DNA of 5,546 nt from positions 1 to 5,546 of the forward strand of contig JAGOCY010000011.1 of assembly GCA_017998495.1 (NCBI GenBank). The letters are read 5' to 3'. The notes under the pieces are model-generated. The model saw nothing but the letters and a program-made list of their open reading frames with translations. It made no database searches and was not told the origin of the DNA. The translations under genes and the position numbers were made by a program. Positions 1-5,546 of the stretch are shown one piece after another. The stretch comes from Corallincola sp. (GTDB lineage: Bacteria > Pseudomonadota > Gammaproteobacteria > Enterobacterales > Neiellaceae). How positions within the stretch are numbered: position 1 is the stretch's first letter; each line of letters starts with the position of its first letter.

Positions 1-257
1 CTGTTCGTCAGTTGGGTAGAGAGGGATGCTTTCACGTCAACGGTGGTCACATCCACCAGCTTGGCCAGTTGACTGGTCAGTAGCTGAAGGGGACGGTCGC
101 CGCTCACGGTGAGCCGTATGGTAACACTTTCCGCGTCATCTACCGCTTGCAGGTGCATCTCGCGCACGGCAAAACCGCGATGGCGGGTGGTGCGCAACAG
201 CCGCTCAATGGCCGCCGGTGAATGGTGGGCGTCGATCTGCAGGGTATGGGTGTTCAT
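1..257 (-). CDS. ilvM: Acetohydroxyacid synthase II small (regulatory) subunit IlvM, 3' end cut by window edge
   Basis: IlvM is the small ACT-like subunit that activates and stabilises the IlvG catalytic subunit in acetohydroxyacid synthase II, the first shared step of valine, leucine and isoleucine synthesis in the cytoplasm. I translated the reverse complement by hand: 85 codons are open with no stop before the edge. The E. coli protein is 87 residues, so only a few residues are probably missing. Recognisable family features are TRHRGF (about residues 24-29) and the SQLAKLVDV stretch (62-70), both matching E. coli IlvM in position. The start ATG overlaps the ilvG stop (ATGA), and AAGGAG lies 5 bases upstream inside the ilvG end, so the two genes should be translationally coupled. 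The next gene (ilvE in enterobacteria) would lie beyond the left edge; that is inferred from the known operon and not seen. Confidence 0.95.
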   Translation of the reverse strand, partial: MNTHTLQIDAHHSPAAIERLLRTTRHRGFAVREMHLQAVDDAESVTIRLTVSGDRPLQLLTSQLAKLVDVTTVDVKASLSTQLTN

Positions 258-1915
258 GCGCTCTCCTTGGCCGGCAACGCCGACATCAGTTCGTGGTTGG
301 CCTTGCCCGGCGCCACCAGCGGCCAGACGTTAGCTTCGGCATCAATGGCCACATGCAAAATGAAGGGGCCGGGGGCGGCGGCCAGTTCGGCCAGCGCCGG
401 GGCCACTTCGTCACGCAAGCGGATGGTGCGGCCGGGAATGCCGCAGGCCGCCGCCAGCATCAGAAAATCGGGATTGTCGTCGAGAATGGTCTCGCTGAAG
501 CGGCCATCGAAAAACAGCTGCTGCCACTGGCGGACCATACCGAGGCGCTGGTTGTCGAGCAGCACGATCTTCACCGGCAGCTGGTAGCGGCGGATGGTGG
601 CCAGCTCCTGCACATTCATCATGAACGAGCCATCGCCGGTGACATTGACCACGGTGCGCTGCGGCCAGGCAAACTGGGCGCCGATGGCCGCCGGCAGGCC
701 GAAGCCCATGGTGCCCAGGCCGCCGCTGGTGAGGTGGCAACGGGGCGAGGTGAAGCGCATATGCTGGGCCACCCACATCTGATGCTGGCCGACATCGCAG
801 CTGATGATGGCGTCTTCCGGCAGCGCTGCCGACAGATCGCGCAGCAGCCGTGGGGCATAGATATCCTCACCGGGGTAGTCGTAGCGCCAGCCATGGTGAG
901 CCTTGAGGATCGCTACTTCGGCCCGCCACGGCGCCAGCTGCAGCGGCTGGGCCAGCGCCCGCAGTGCGGCGTCGATATCGCCGGCGATGGCGGCATGGGG
1001 ACGGCGCAGCTTGCCCAGCTCGGCTGGGTCGATGTCGAGATGGATCACCTTGGCGTCGGGGGCAAAGCTGTCGAGCTTGCCGGTCACCCGGTCATCAAAG
1101 CGGGCGCCCACCGCCACCAGCAGATCGCACTGCTGCACCGCCAGATTGGCGGCGGCGTTGCCATGCATGCCGATCAGGCCGCAATAGCCGGGGGTGGTGT
1201 CGCTGATGGTGCCCAGCCCCTTCAAGGTGCAGACACTAGGCATGCCGGTGGTGGTGATGAAATCGGCCAGCGCCTGCTCGGCACCGGCCATGTGCACGCC
1301 GCCGCCGACATAGAGGATCGGCTTGCGCGCCCCCTGCAGCAACGCCGTGGCGGCCGCCAGTGCCTGCGGCTCAGGGGCTTCAGCGGCATCCACCGCCACC
1401 AGCGCGGCACCACCATTGGCGGCGGCCAGCTGCACATCCTTGGGGATATCGATCAGCACCGGGCCGGGGCGGCCGGAACGGGCCAGGGCAAAGGCCTCGG
1501 CGATGATCTGCGGCAGTTGGCTGACGTTGGTCACCAGATAGCTGTGCTTGGTCACCGCCAATGACAAGCCGAGCACATCGATCTCTTGAAAGGCGTCGGT
1601 GCCGATCAGCGGCTGGGCCACCTGGCCGGTAATGGCCACCACCGGCACCGAGTCCATCATGGCATCGGCCAGGCCGGTGATCAGGTTGGTGGCGCCGGGG
1701 CCCGAGGTGGCCAGACAGACGCCAACATCGCCGCTGCTGCGCGCATAGCCGATGGCGGCAATGGCCGCTGCCTGCTCGTGACGCACCAGCACATGATTGA
1801 GATCGCTACCATAGAGGGCGTCATAGACCGGCATGATCGCCCCCCCCGGATAGCCGAAGAGAGTGGTCACCCCCTGCCCGCTCAGCAGCTTGACCAGCAG
1901 CGCTGCACCATTCAT
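254..1915 (-). CDS. ilvG: Acetohydroxyacid synthase II large (catalytic) subunit IlvG
   Basis: This thiamine-diphosphate enzyme condenses pyruvate with a second pyruvate (to acetolactate) or with 2-oxobutyrate (to acetohydroxybutyrate), feeding valine/leucine and isoleucine synthesis. The protein is 553 residues; E. coli IlvG is about 548. Domains in order are the N-terminal ThDP pyrimidine-binding domain with catalytic Glu47 in RHEQAA, a central domain (about 190-325), and the C-terminal ThDP diphosphate-binding domain with GDGSF at 427-431 and LDN at 453-455. Phe109, Met250, Arg276 and Trp464 fall at exactly the numbers of the substrate-specificity residues described for E. coli AHAS II, so a preference for 2-oxobutyrate is likely. 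I chose the ATG at 1915, with AAGGAG 7 bases upstream; an upstream in-frame ATG (1942) adds nine unrelated residues and has no ribosome site. The reading frame is intact, unlike the frameshifted ilvG of E. coli K-12. Expression should be controlled by the ilvL attenuator just upstream. Confidence 0.98.
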   Translation of the reverse strand: MNGAALLVKLLSGQGVTTLFGYPGGAIMPVYDALYGSDLNHVLVRHEQAAAIAAIGYARSSGDVGVCLATSGPGATNLITGLADAMMDSVPVVAITGQVAQPLIGTDAFQEIDVLGLSLAVTKHSYLVTNVSQLPQIIAEAFALARSGRPGPVLIDIPKDVQLAAANGGAALVAVDAAEAPEPQALAAATALLQGARKPILYVGGGVHMAGAEQALADFITTTGMPSVCTLKGLGTISDTTPGYCGLIGMHGNAAANLAVQQCDLLVAVGARFDDRVTGKLDSFAPDAKVIHLDIDPAELGKLRRPHAAIAGDIDAALRALAQPLQLAPWRAEVAILKAHHGWRYDYPGEDIYAPRLLRDLSAALPEDAIISCDVGQHQMWVAQHMRFTSPRCHLTSGGLGTMGFGLPAAIGAQFAWPQRTVVNVTGDGSFMMNVQELATIRRYQLPVKIVLLDNQRLGMVRQWQQLFFDGRFSETILDDNPDFLMLAAACGIPGRTIRLRDEVAPALAELAAAPGPFILHVAIDAEANVWPLVAPGKANHELMSALPAKESA

Positions 1916-1922
1916 TGCCCAT

Positions 1923-1928
1923 CTCCTT
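1923..1928 (-). promoter_or_regulatory. Ribosome binding site of ilvG
   Basis: AAGGAG on the minus strand, 7 bases before the ATG at 1915. It decides the ilvG start in favour of [11 protein letters not shown] and against the in-frame ATG at 1942, which lies upstream of this site. Confidence 0.9.
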
Positions 1929-1959
1929 GCTGCTGGCCGCACCAGCTATTCAGATCGCC

Positions 1960-1990
1960 AAAATGCGAAACCCCCGCTCGGGGCGGGGGT
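1960..1990 (-). terminator. ilv attenuator terminator (3:4 hairpin)
   Basis: On the minus strand CCCCCGC (1989-1983) pairs perfectly with GCGGGGG (1977-1971) around a five-base loop, CCCGA, with one further A-T pair (1990/1970). It is followed by TTTCGCATTTT. It lies 26 bases after the ilvL stop and 55 bases before the ilvG ATG, which is where the ilvG attenuator sits in enterobacteria. The stem is strong, but the T tract is broken by CGCA and so is weaker than in a textbook attenuator. Its 5' arm can alternatively pair with GCGGGG inside the ilvL coding region. The terminator identity rests on structure and context; no RNA data were available. Confidence 0.88.
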
Positions 1991-2035
1991 CTCTGGAAGT
2001 TTGCGTTGCTGTCGCTCAGTCCAAAAACACCCCGC
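1983..2035 (-). promoter_or_regulatory. ilv antiterminator (2:3 pairing) in the leader RNA
   Basis: GCGGGG at 2035-2030, inside ilvL codons 23-25, is complementary to CCCCGC at 1988-1983, the 5' arm of the terminator stem (six G-C pairs). Allowing a bulged C, pairing can extend weakly through UGUUUUUGG against CCAGAGA. This fold uses up the terminator arm, so the two structures exclude each other. In the classic model it forms when the ribosome stalls on the Val/Ile codons and frees segment 2. The pairing is seen in the sequence; its role is inferred by analogy with ilvGMEDA attenuation. Confidence 0.7.
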
Positions 2036-2102
2036 GTCGCGGTGCAATCACTACGACGATGCGTACGACGACGACAATCAGGGTGTTCAGCAGACGAGAC
2101 AT
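2016..2102 (-). CDS. ilvL: ilv operon leader peptide (attenuator peptide)
   Basis: A 28-codon reading frame lying 100 bases before ilvG. Residues 8-19 read LIVVVVRIVVVI, and 15 of the 28 residues are Val (8), Ile (3) or Leu (4). This is the hallmark of a branched-chain amino acid attenuator peptide; the E. coli IlvL peptide has 32 residues and a similar Leu/Ile/Val run. The peptide itself is not expected to act: the speed of its translation reports the supply of charged Val, Ile and Leu tRNAs. The run of key codons covers 2081-2046, partly over the first arm of the pause hairpin. I prefer the ATG at 2102, with a weak GGA 7 bases upstream. An in-frame ATG at 2117 would give a 33-residue form, and its ribosome site is no better. 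The gene is too short and too unlike a normal protein for routine gene finders. Confidence 0.92.
   Translation of the reverse strand: MSRLLNTLIVVVVRIVVVIAPRRGVFLD
2035..2058 (-). promoter_or_regulatory. ilv leader pause hairpin (1:2 pairing)
   Basis: Within the ilvL coding region CGTCG (2058-2054) pairs with CGACG (2039-2035). Inside this a G-U pair and one A-C mismatch lead to GTG/CAC (2051-2049/2045-2043) around the loop ATTG. The first arm lies in codons 15-17, so a ribosome held at the Val/Ile codons would cover it. When the ribosome moves freely this hairpin, or the ribosome itself, keeps segment 2 from forming the antiterminator. The structure was read by eye and no folding energy was computed. 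Confidence 0.6.
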
Positions 2103-2136
2103 CCGTAAATCCGGCATGACAGTCTAAGTGGTCGAT

Positions 2137-2166
2137 TTTGTATCACAGCATTTGACAAGCGCGCAA
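2137..2166 (-). promoter_or_regulatory. Probable promoter of the ilvLGM operon
   Basis: On the minus strand TTGCGC (2166-2161) and TACAAA (2142-2137) are separated by 18 bases, and TG precedes the -10 element by one base (TGATACAAA), giving an extended -10. Each hexamer matches 4 of 6 consensus positions. Transcription would start near 2130, about 28 bases before the ilvL ATG and roughly 215 bases before ilvG. The location is right for a leader-attenuated operon. The exact start is inferred. Confidence 0.55.
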
Positions 2167-2180
2167 CCGCTATTTCTACC
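2152..2180 (+). promoter_or_regulatory. Possible promoter of the hydrolase gene, overlapping the ilv promoter
   Basis: A perfect TTGACA (2152-2157) is followed after 17 bases by TCTACC (2175-2180), which matches the -10 consensus at only 3 of 6 positions. It would give a leader of about 65 bases before the hydrolase ATG. It lies on the opposite strand within and beyond the ilv promoter, so the two would compete for polymerase. The -35 is convincing; the -10 is weak. Confidence 0.35.
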
Positions 2181-2185
2181 GGTTG
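2164..2185. repeat. Inverted repeat CAACCG-N10-CGGTTG between divergent promoters
   Basis: CAACCG (2164-2169) and CGGTTG (2180-2185) form a perfect six-base inverted repeat with a ten-base AT-rich centre. It covers the start of the ilv -35 element and the putative -10 of the hydrolase promoter. Size and placement would suit a dimeric repressor or activator site, but six-base arms can occur by chance and I cannot name a regulator. Confidence 0.3.
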
Positions 2186-2252
2186 TTGCTGGCCCGACCA
2201 ATCGCGGCTTTGACCCGGTACGTAGCACGAGGGTGAACTGCAGGAGATAGTG

Positions 2253-3101
2253 ATGGCCCGTGCTCTGACGTTGATGCTGTGGTTGCTGATGATGAAAGGT
2301 TGTGGCGGTAGCGGTGGTGGTGGCCCAGCAGCGCCTTCGGCAGGGGTGGACGCTGAGGTTGCTTATGGCGATGAGCCGCTGCAGTACGGCCAGCTGCGGG
2401 TGCCGGCCGGGGTTGGCCCCTTCCCGCTGGTGGTGGTGATCCATGGCGGTTGCTGGCTGCAGAGCGTGGCCACCCTCGATTACATCAGCCCGCTGGCCGA
2501 GGCCCTGACCGATGCCGGCTGGGCCAGTTACAACCTCGAGTACCGCAGCACCGACAGCAGCGGTGGTGGCTGGCCCGGTACCTTCGACGATATCGCCGCC
2601 GCCATCGACTTCACGCCGATGCTGGCCGCCACCTACAACCTCGATCTGAGCCGGCTGGCGGTGGTGGGGCATAGCGCCGGTGGCCATTTGGCGCTGTGGG
2701 CCGCCAGTCGCAACCAGTTGCCGCCACACAGTGTGCTTTACCGGCCGCAACCGGTAGTGCCGGCAACGGCGGTGGGGCTGGCGGCGATCACCGATCTGGC
2801 CAACTACCCGCAGCAGAACCCCAGCTGTGGCCGCCCTATTGCCGCGCTGGTTGGCCAGCGGCCGGCAACCCCAGAGCGTCTGGCCGAAACCTCGCCGCTG
2901 GCGATGGGGCCGGCGGCCGCCGCCGTCAGCCTGATCCTCGGCGACCGCGACCGCATCGTGCCCCTCGCTCAGGCCGAGAGTTATCAGCGCCTGTCGCCCC
3001 AGACTCGGCTGGTCACCGTCAGCGGCGACCATTTCACCCTCACCAACCCGCAAGATGAGGCCTTCTCTGCCCTGCTGGCGGCGCTCAACGGCGGGCCTTA
3101 A
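2253..3101 (+). CDS. Alpha/beta hydrolase (esterase/lipase-like), probable lipoprotein
   Basis: A 282-residue serine hydrolase of the alpha/beta fold, in the esterase / BD-FAE / kynurenine-formamidase-like group. Visible features are the oxyanion-hole motif HGG (64-66, followed by CW), the nucleophile elbow GHSAGG (139-144, Ser141), a likely acid Asp233 in GDRDRIVP, and His260 in GDHF. The N-terminus has a short hydrophobic stretch ending MMKGC, with Cys17 followed by a glycine/serine-rich linker. This resembles a lipoprotein signal, although Lys at -2 departs from the usual lipobox. If it is processed, the enzyme would be anchored in the envelope. I start at the ATG at 2253, six bases after AGGAG; a GTG at 2250 directly before it is in frame but too close to that site. 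The substrate cannot be told; carboxylic ester hydrolysis is the family default. It is divergent from ilvL and 71 bases upstream of the alkylation-repair genes, with no clear terminator between. Confidence 0.85.
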   Translation: MARALTLMLWLLMMKGCGGSGGGGPAAPSAGVDAEVAYGDEPLQYGQLRVPAGVGPFPLVVVIHGGCWLQSVATLDYISPLAEALTDAGWASYNLEYRSTDSSGGGWPGTFDDIAAAIDFTPMLAATYNLDLSRLAVVGHSAGGHLALWAASRNQLPPHSVLYRPQPVVPATAVGLAAITDLANYPQQNPSCGRPIAALVGQRPATPERLAETSPLAMGPAAAAVSLILGDRDRIVPLAQAESYQRLSPQTRLVTVSGDHFTLTNPQDEAFSALLAALNGGP

Positions 3102-3148
3102 GGGCCGAATGTGGCGAGACAGAAGGTCGGCAGCTGACTAAGGTGAGG

Positions 3149-3162
3149 GCAACTCTCGTTGC
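3149..3162 (+). repeat. Small inverted repeat before the ada-alkA gene
   Basis: GCAAC-TCTC-GTTGC, a perfect five-base inverted repeat 10 bases before the chosen ATG. It could be an operator half-site pair or an RNA hairpin near the ribosome site. I see no clear -35/-10 pair or strong Shine-Dalgarno in 3102-3172, so this is one of few candidate control elements there. It may be chance. Confidence 0.25.
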
Positions 3163-3172
3163 GGTCTTAGCC

Positions 3173-4645
3173 ATGGTTGCCAGCCTCGATCCCGCCATCT
3201 GTGAACAGGCCCGCCTCAGCCGCGATCGGCGCTTTGACGGCCGTTTCTTTGTGGCGGTGGTCACCACTGGTGTCTACTGCCGGCCGGTCTGCCCGGTGCC
3301 GCCACCCAAGCCAGAGAATGTCCGCTTCTACCCCAGCGCCGCCGCGGCCGAGGCCGCCGGTTTTCGCCCCTGTCTGCGCTGCCGGCCCGAGACAGCACCG
3401 GGCTCAGCGGCCTGGCAGGGGGTGGATGTCAGCGTCCAGCGGGCGTTGCGCCTGATCGCCGAAGGGGCGCTGGATGGCGCGCCGCTGACGGCACTGGCCG
3501 CGCGGCTGGGGATTGGCGAGCGCTATCTGCGCAAACTGTTTGAACGCCACGTCGGCGCCTCGCCGCTGGCGGTGGCTCAAACCCGCCGCTTGCAGCTGGC
3601 CAAGCAGCTGCTGGATGACAGCGGACTGGCAATGACCGCCGTGGCCGCGGCCGCCGGTTATGGCAGCCTGCGCCGCTTCAACGCCGCCTTTGAGCGTTGC
3701 TACGGTCGCCCGCCCAGCCAGCTGCGCCGTAGTCACAGCACCGGGCTCGGGTTACGTCTGCTGCTGCGCTACCGCCCGCCTTTGCACTGGCAGCAGTTTG
3801 TCGACCACCTGCAGCTGCGGCTGATCCCCGAGATCGAGCGGCTGAATGAGCAGGGCTACTGCCGCAGCTATCGCCACGCCGGCGGCCACGGCTGGTTGCG
3901 GTTGCGCCCGCTGACCAACGAGGATGCGCTGGAGCTGACCCTCGACTGCGCCGCCACCATCGCCATCGGCCCGCTGGTGGCCCGGCTGCGCCGCCAGTTT
4001 GATCTCGACAGCGAGCCGCAGCTGATCAGCGACTGGCTGGCGCGCGATCCGCTGTTGCAGCCCCTGCTGCAGCGCTGGCCGGGGCTGCGCCTGCCGGCGG
4101 CCTTTGACCCGTTCGAGCAGGCGGTGCGCACCGTGATCGGCCAGCAGGTGAGCGTCAAGGCGGCGATCACCCTGTGCCGGCGACTGGTGCAGCGGCTGGG
4201 GCAACCCCTGCCGCAGGCCGCGGCTGAGCAGCCCGGCTGGCTGTTCCCTACCCCGGAGGCGATTGCCGAAGGCAACCTTGATGGCCTGGGGCTGACCAAT
4301 AAACGGGTCGAGACCCTGCGCCAGCTGGCGGCGGCGGTGGCCAGCGGCGCGCTGCCGCTCAATGCCGAACAGGGCAGTGAGCGACTGCATCAGGCGCTGT
4401 GCCAGCTACCGGGGATCGGCGACTGGAGCGCCAGCTATCTGGCCCTGCGCGGCTGCGCGGAACCGGACGAGCTGCCGGTGGGCGACCTCGGCCTGCGCAA
4501 GGCCGCCATCTGGGGGCCCGAGGGCATCAGCGCCCGGGCATTGGCGGAACATGGCCAGCGCTGGCGCCCGTGGCGCAGCTATGCCGCCGTCTACCTGTGG
4601 CAGAGCTACAGCCATGGCCCCCTTAGCGATGGAGAACCCTGCTGA
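3173..4645 (+). CDS. alkA: Ada-AlkA fusion: methyl-sensing AraC-type regulator with 3-methyladenine DNA glycosylase
   Basis: A 490-residue three-part protein. Residues about 4-75 are an Ada-type zinc domain with Cys36, Cys40, Cys67 and Cys70 (YCRPVC and FRPCLRC), matching E. coli Ada Cys38/42/69/72. Cys36 should accept methyl groups from DNA phosphotriesters. Residues about 85-185 are an AraC-type helix-turn-helix domain. Residues about 192-305 resemble the AlkA N-terminal domain, and about 308-485 are the HhH-GPD glycosylase, with helix-hairpin-helix LPGIGDWSA (412-420) and likely catalytic Asp438 in PVGDLGLRKA, equivalent to AlkA Asp238. It should remove alkylated bases such as 3-methyladenine and, once methylated, activate transcription, probably of its own operon. 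E. coli splits these parts between Ada and AlkA. I chose the ATG at 3173 because homology begins at SLDPAICEQA. A GTG at 3143 is in frame and would add ten residues that fit no domain; neither start has a good ribosome site. The stop overlaps the ogt ATG by one base. Confidence 0.93.
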   Translation: MVASLDPAICEQARLSRDRRFDGRFFVAVVTTGVYCRPVCPVPPPKPENVRFYPSAAAAEAAGFRPCLRCRPETAPGSAAWQGVDVSVQRALRLIAEGALDGAPLTALAARLGIGERYLRKLFERHVGASPLAVAQTRRLQLAKQLLDDSGLAMTAVAAAAGYGSLRRFNAAFERCYGRPPSQLRRSHSTGLGLRLLLRYRPPLHWQQFVDHLQLRLIPEIERLNEQGYCRSYRHAGGHGWLRLRPLTNEDALELTLDCAATIAIGPLVARLRRQFDLDSEPQLISDWLARDPLLQPLLQRWPGLRLPAAFDPFEQAVRTVIGQQVSVKAAITLCRRLVQRLGQPLPQAAAEQPGWLFPTPEAIAEGNLDGLGLTNKRVETLRQLAAAVASGALPLNAEQGSERLHQALCQLPGIGDWSASYLALRGCAEPDELPVGDLGLRKAAIWGPEGISARALAEHGQRWRPWRSYAAVYLWQSYSHGPLSDGEPC

Positions 4646-5109
4646 TGGATTACTGCCTGCATGACAGCCCCTTGGGGCCACTGCTGCTGGCCGGCGATGG
4701 TGCCGGCCTGCGCCAGCTGGCCTTTGTCAGTCCCAGCGCGGCCCCGGCTGACCACTGGCGGTTGCAGCCCCAGCCATTTAGCGGCTTGCGCCAGCAGCTC
4801 GACCACTATTTCGCCGGCCGGCGCCACCACTTCGACTGGCCGCTGGCGCCAGCGGGAACCGCCTTTCAGCAGCAGGTGTGGCGAGCACTACTGGCCATCC
4901 CCTATGGCCAGACCCGCAGCTATGGCCAGCAGGCCGCGTCCATCGGCCGGCCGCGGGCGGTGCGCGCCGTGGGTGCCGCCAATGGCGCCAATCCGATCGC
5001 CATCCTCATCCCCTGCCATCGGGTGATCGGCAGCAATGGCCAGCTCACCGGTTATGCCGGTGGCCTGCCACTGAAGGCGGCGCTGCTGGCACTGGAGCAA
5101 GGCAATTGA
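4645..5109 (+). CDS. ogt: Methylated-DNA--protein-cysteine methyltransferase
   Basis: A 154-residue suicide repair protein that moves the alkyl group from O6-alkylguanine (and O4-alkylthymine) to its own cysteine. The active site is IPCHRVIG with Cys124. Measured from the cysteine, the other key residues of human MGMT fall in place: Tyr93 (Tyr114), arginine finger Arg107 (Arg128), Asn116 (Asn137), His125 (His146) and Glu151 (Glu172). The N-terminal part (about 1-70) is the short RNase-H-like domain; the total is at the short end of the family. The ATG shares its A with the TGA of the ada-alkA gene, and GGAG sits 10 bases upstream inside that gene, so the pair is a translationally coupled operon. 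This supplies the O6-methylguanine function that E. coli Ada carries in its C-terminal half. The same gene pairing is known in Mycobacterium tuberculosis (alkA-ogt). Confidence 0.96.
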   Translation: MDYCLHDSPLGPLLLAGDGAGLRQLAFVSPSAAPADHWRLQPQPFSGLRQQLDHYFAGRRHHFDWPLAPAGTAFQQQVWRALLAIPYGQTRSYGQQAASIGRPRAVRAVGAANGANPIAILIPCHRVIGSNGQLTGYAGGLPLKAALLALEQGN

Positions 5110-5196
5110 GCAAAGTGTGACCAGCCAGACGACTGTGACCCGCCGCCTGCGCCTACACTGCAGACGTCCATCCGGCTTTGCGCAAAGGGAGTTGCC

Positions 5197-5546
5197 ATGC
5201 CGATCGCCCGCGTGTTCAGCCGAGCGCTGCTCGGCATTGATGCCCCGCTCATCACCATCGAAGTGGATCTGGCCCCCGGCCTGCCCTGCTTTACCCTGGT
5301 CGGCCTGCCCGAAGCCTCGGTGCGCGAGGCTCGCGAACGGGTGCGCAGCGCCCTGCTCAATGCCGGTTTTGAATTTCCAGCGCGGCGTATCACCGTCAAT
5401 CTGGCCCCGGCCGATCTGCCCAAAGAGGGAGGGCGCTTCGATCTGCCCATCGCCCTCGGCATTCTCGCCGCTCAGGAGCTGATCCCGCCGGCCGCGCTGG
5501 AGCAGTGGGAGTTCGCCGCCGAGCTGGCGCTGGATGGCTCGCTGCG
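5197..5546 (+). CDS. comM: ComM/YifB family Mg-chelatase-like AAA+ protein, 5' part only
   Basis: The first 116 codons of a protein whose E. coli homologue YifB has about 500 residues, so the AAA+ ATPase and C-terminal domains lie beyond the right edge. The N-terminal ChlI-type domain is clear: [27 protein letters not shown] (residues 28-54) contains the family signature VGLPE, and [20 protein letters not shown] (65-84) is almost identical to E. coli YifB. ComM is a hexameric helicase that promotes branch migration when incoming single-stranded DNA is integrated during natural transformation. In non-competent species its role is less clear. The ATG at 5197 has AGGGAG five bases upstream. The 87-base gap after ogt holds a TACACT (5154-5159) that might be a -10 element, but no good -35 and no terminator, so read-through from ogt is possible. 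Confidence 0.95.
   Translation, partial: MPIARVFSRALLGIDAPLITIEVDLAPGLPCFTLVGLPEASVREARERVRSALLNAGFEFPARRITVNLAPADLPKEGGRFDLPIALGILAAQELIPPAALEQWEFAAELALDGSL

Noticed and set aside
218..1564. Long open frame (448 codons) on the plus strand opposite ilvG
   Set aside because: Its product is a low-complexity mix rich in Gly, His, Gln and Ala with no recognisable domain, and it lies entirely antisense to a certain ilvG. It is a by-product of high GC at third positions.
1586..2119. Plus-strand 177-codon frame across the ilvG start and the attenuator
   Set aside because: It covers the leader RNA structures on the wrong strand and has no ribosome site or domain; the ilvL/ilvG reading explains the region.
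2210..2238. TTGACC (2210-2215) as a second -35 for the hydrolase
   Set aside because: At 16-18 base spacing there is no sequence resembling a -10 element.
2124..3053. Minus-strand 309-codon open frame opposite the hydrolase
   Set aside because: It is antisense to a gene with clear catalytic motifs, is rich in Arg/His/Gln, has no domain, and would run through the ilv promoter.
3092..3107. Palindromic CCTTAAGG with flanking GC arms at the hydrolase stop, considered as a terminator
   Set aside because: The hairpin is short with a G-G mismatch and no T tract follows on either strand.
3752..4390. Minus-strand 212-codon open frame opposite the glycosylase domain
   Set aside because: Same shadow pattern; the plus-strand AlkA motifs establish the true frame.
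5106..5159. Full promoter for comM in the gap after ogt
   Set aside because: TACACT could be a -10, but no -35 lies at proper spacing, so it is only mentioned with the gene.

Overview
The window is a high-GC stretch of ordinary bacterial chromosome. It most likely comes from a gammaproteobacterium. It carries an ilvL-ilvG-ilvM operon with an Enterobacteria/Vibrio/Aeromonas-style leader-peptide attenuator, diverging towards a comM (yifB) gene, which is the arrangement known around ilvLGMEDA in Escherichia coli. Genus cannot be fixed from the sequence alone; a GC-rich Aeromonadales-like lineage is a guess.

Left part (1-2166, minus strand): the start of an isoleucine/valine biosynthesis operon. 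Reading right to left there is a promoter, a short leader peptide (ilvL) packed with Val, Ile and Leu codons, mutually exclusive RNA hairpins ending in a GC-rich terminator, then ilvG (acetohydroxyacid synthase II large subunit, intact) and ilvM (small subunit, running off the left edge). ilvG and ilvM overlap by ATGA. Shortage of charged branched-chain tRNAs should stall the ribosome in ilvL, favour the antiterminator and switch on ilvGM.

Middle (about 2137-3101): a compact divergent control region, then a plus-strand alpha/beta hydrolase with a probable lipoprotein-type N-terminus. Its substrate is unknown.

Right part (3149-5109, plus strand): a two-gene alkylation-repair operon. The first gene fuses an Ada-type methyl-accepting zinc domain, an AraC-type DNA-binding domain and an AlkA-type 3-methyladenine glycosylase. 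The second, overlapping by one base, is an O6-methylguanine-DNA methyltransferase (ogt). Together they hold the sensing, base-excision and direct-reversal functions of an adaptive response. The window ends in the N-terminal third or less of comM (from 5197), a Mg-chelatase-like AAA+ protein.

I found no mobile element, CRISPR array, tRNA or rRNA, and no clearly new system. The points most worth a second look are the detailed attenuator, the ada-alkA/ogt pair placed between ilv and comM, and the overlapping divergent promoters with an inverted repeat.
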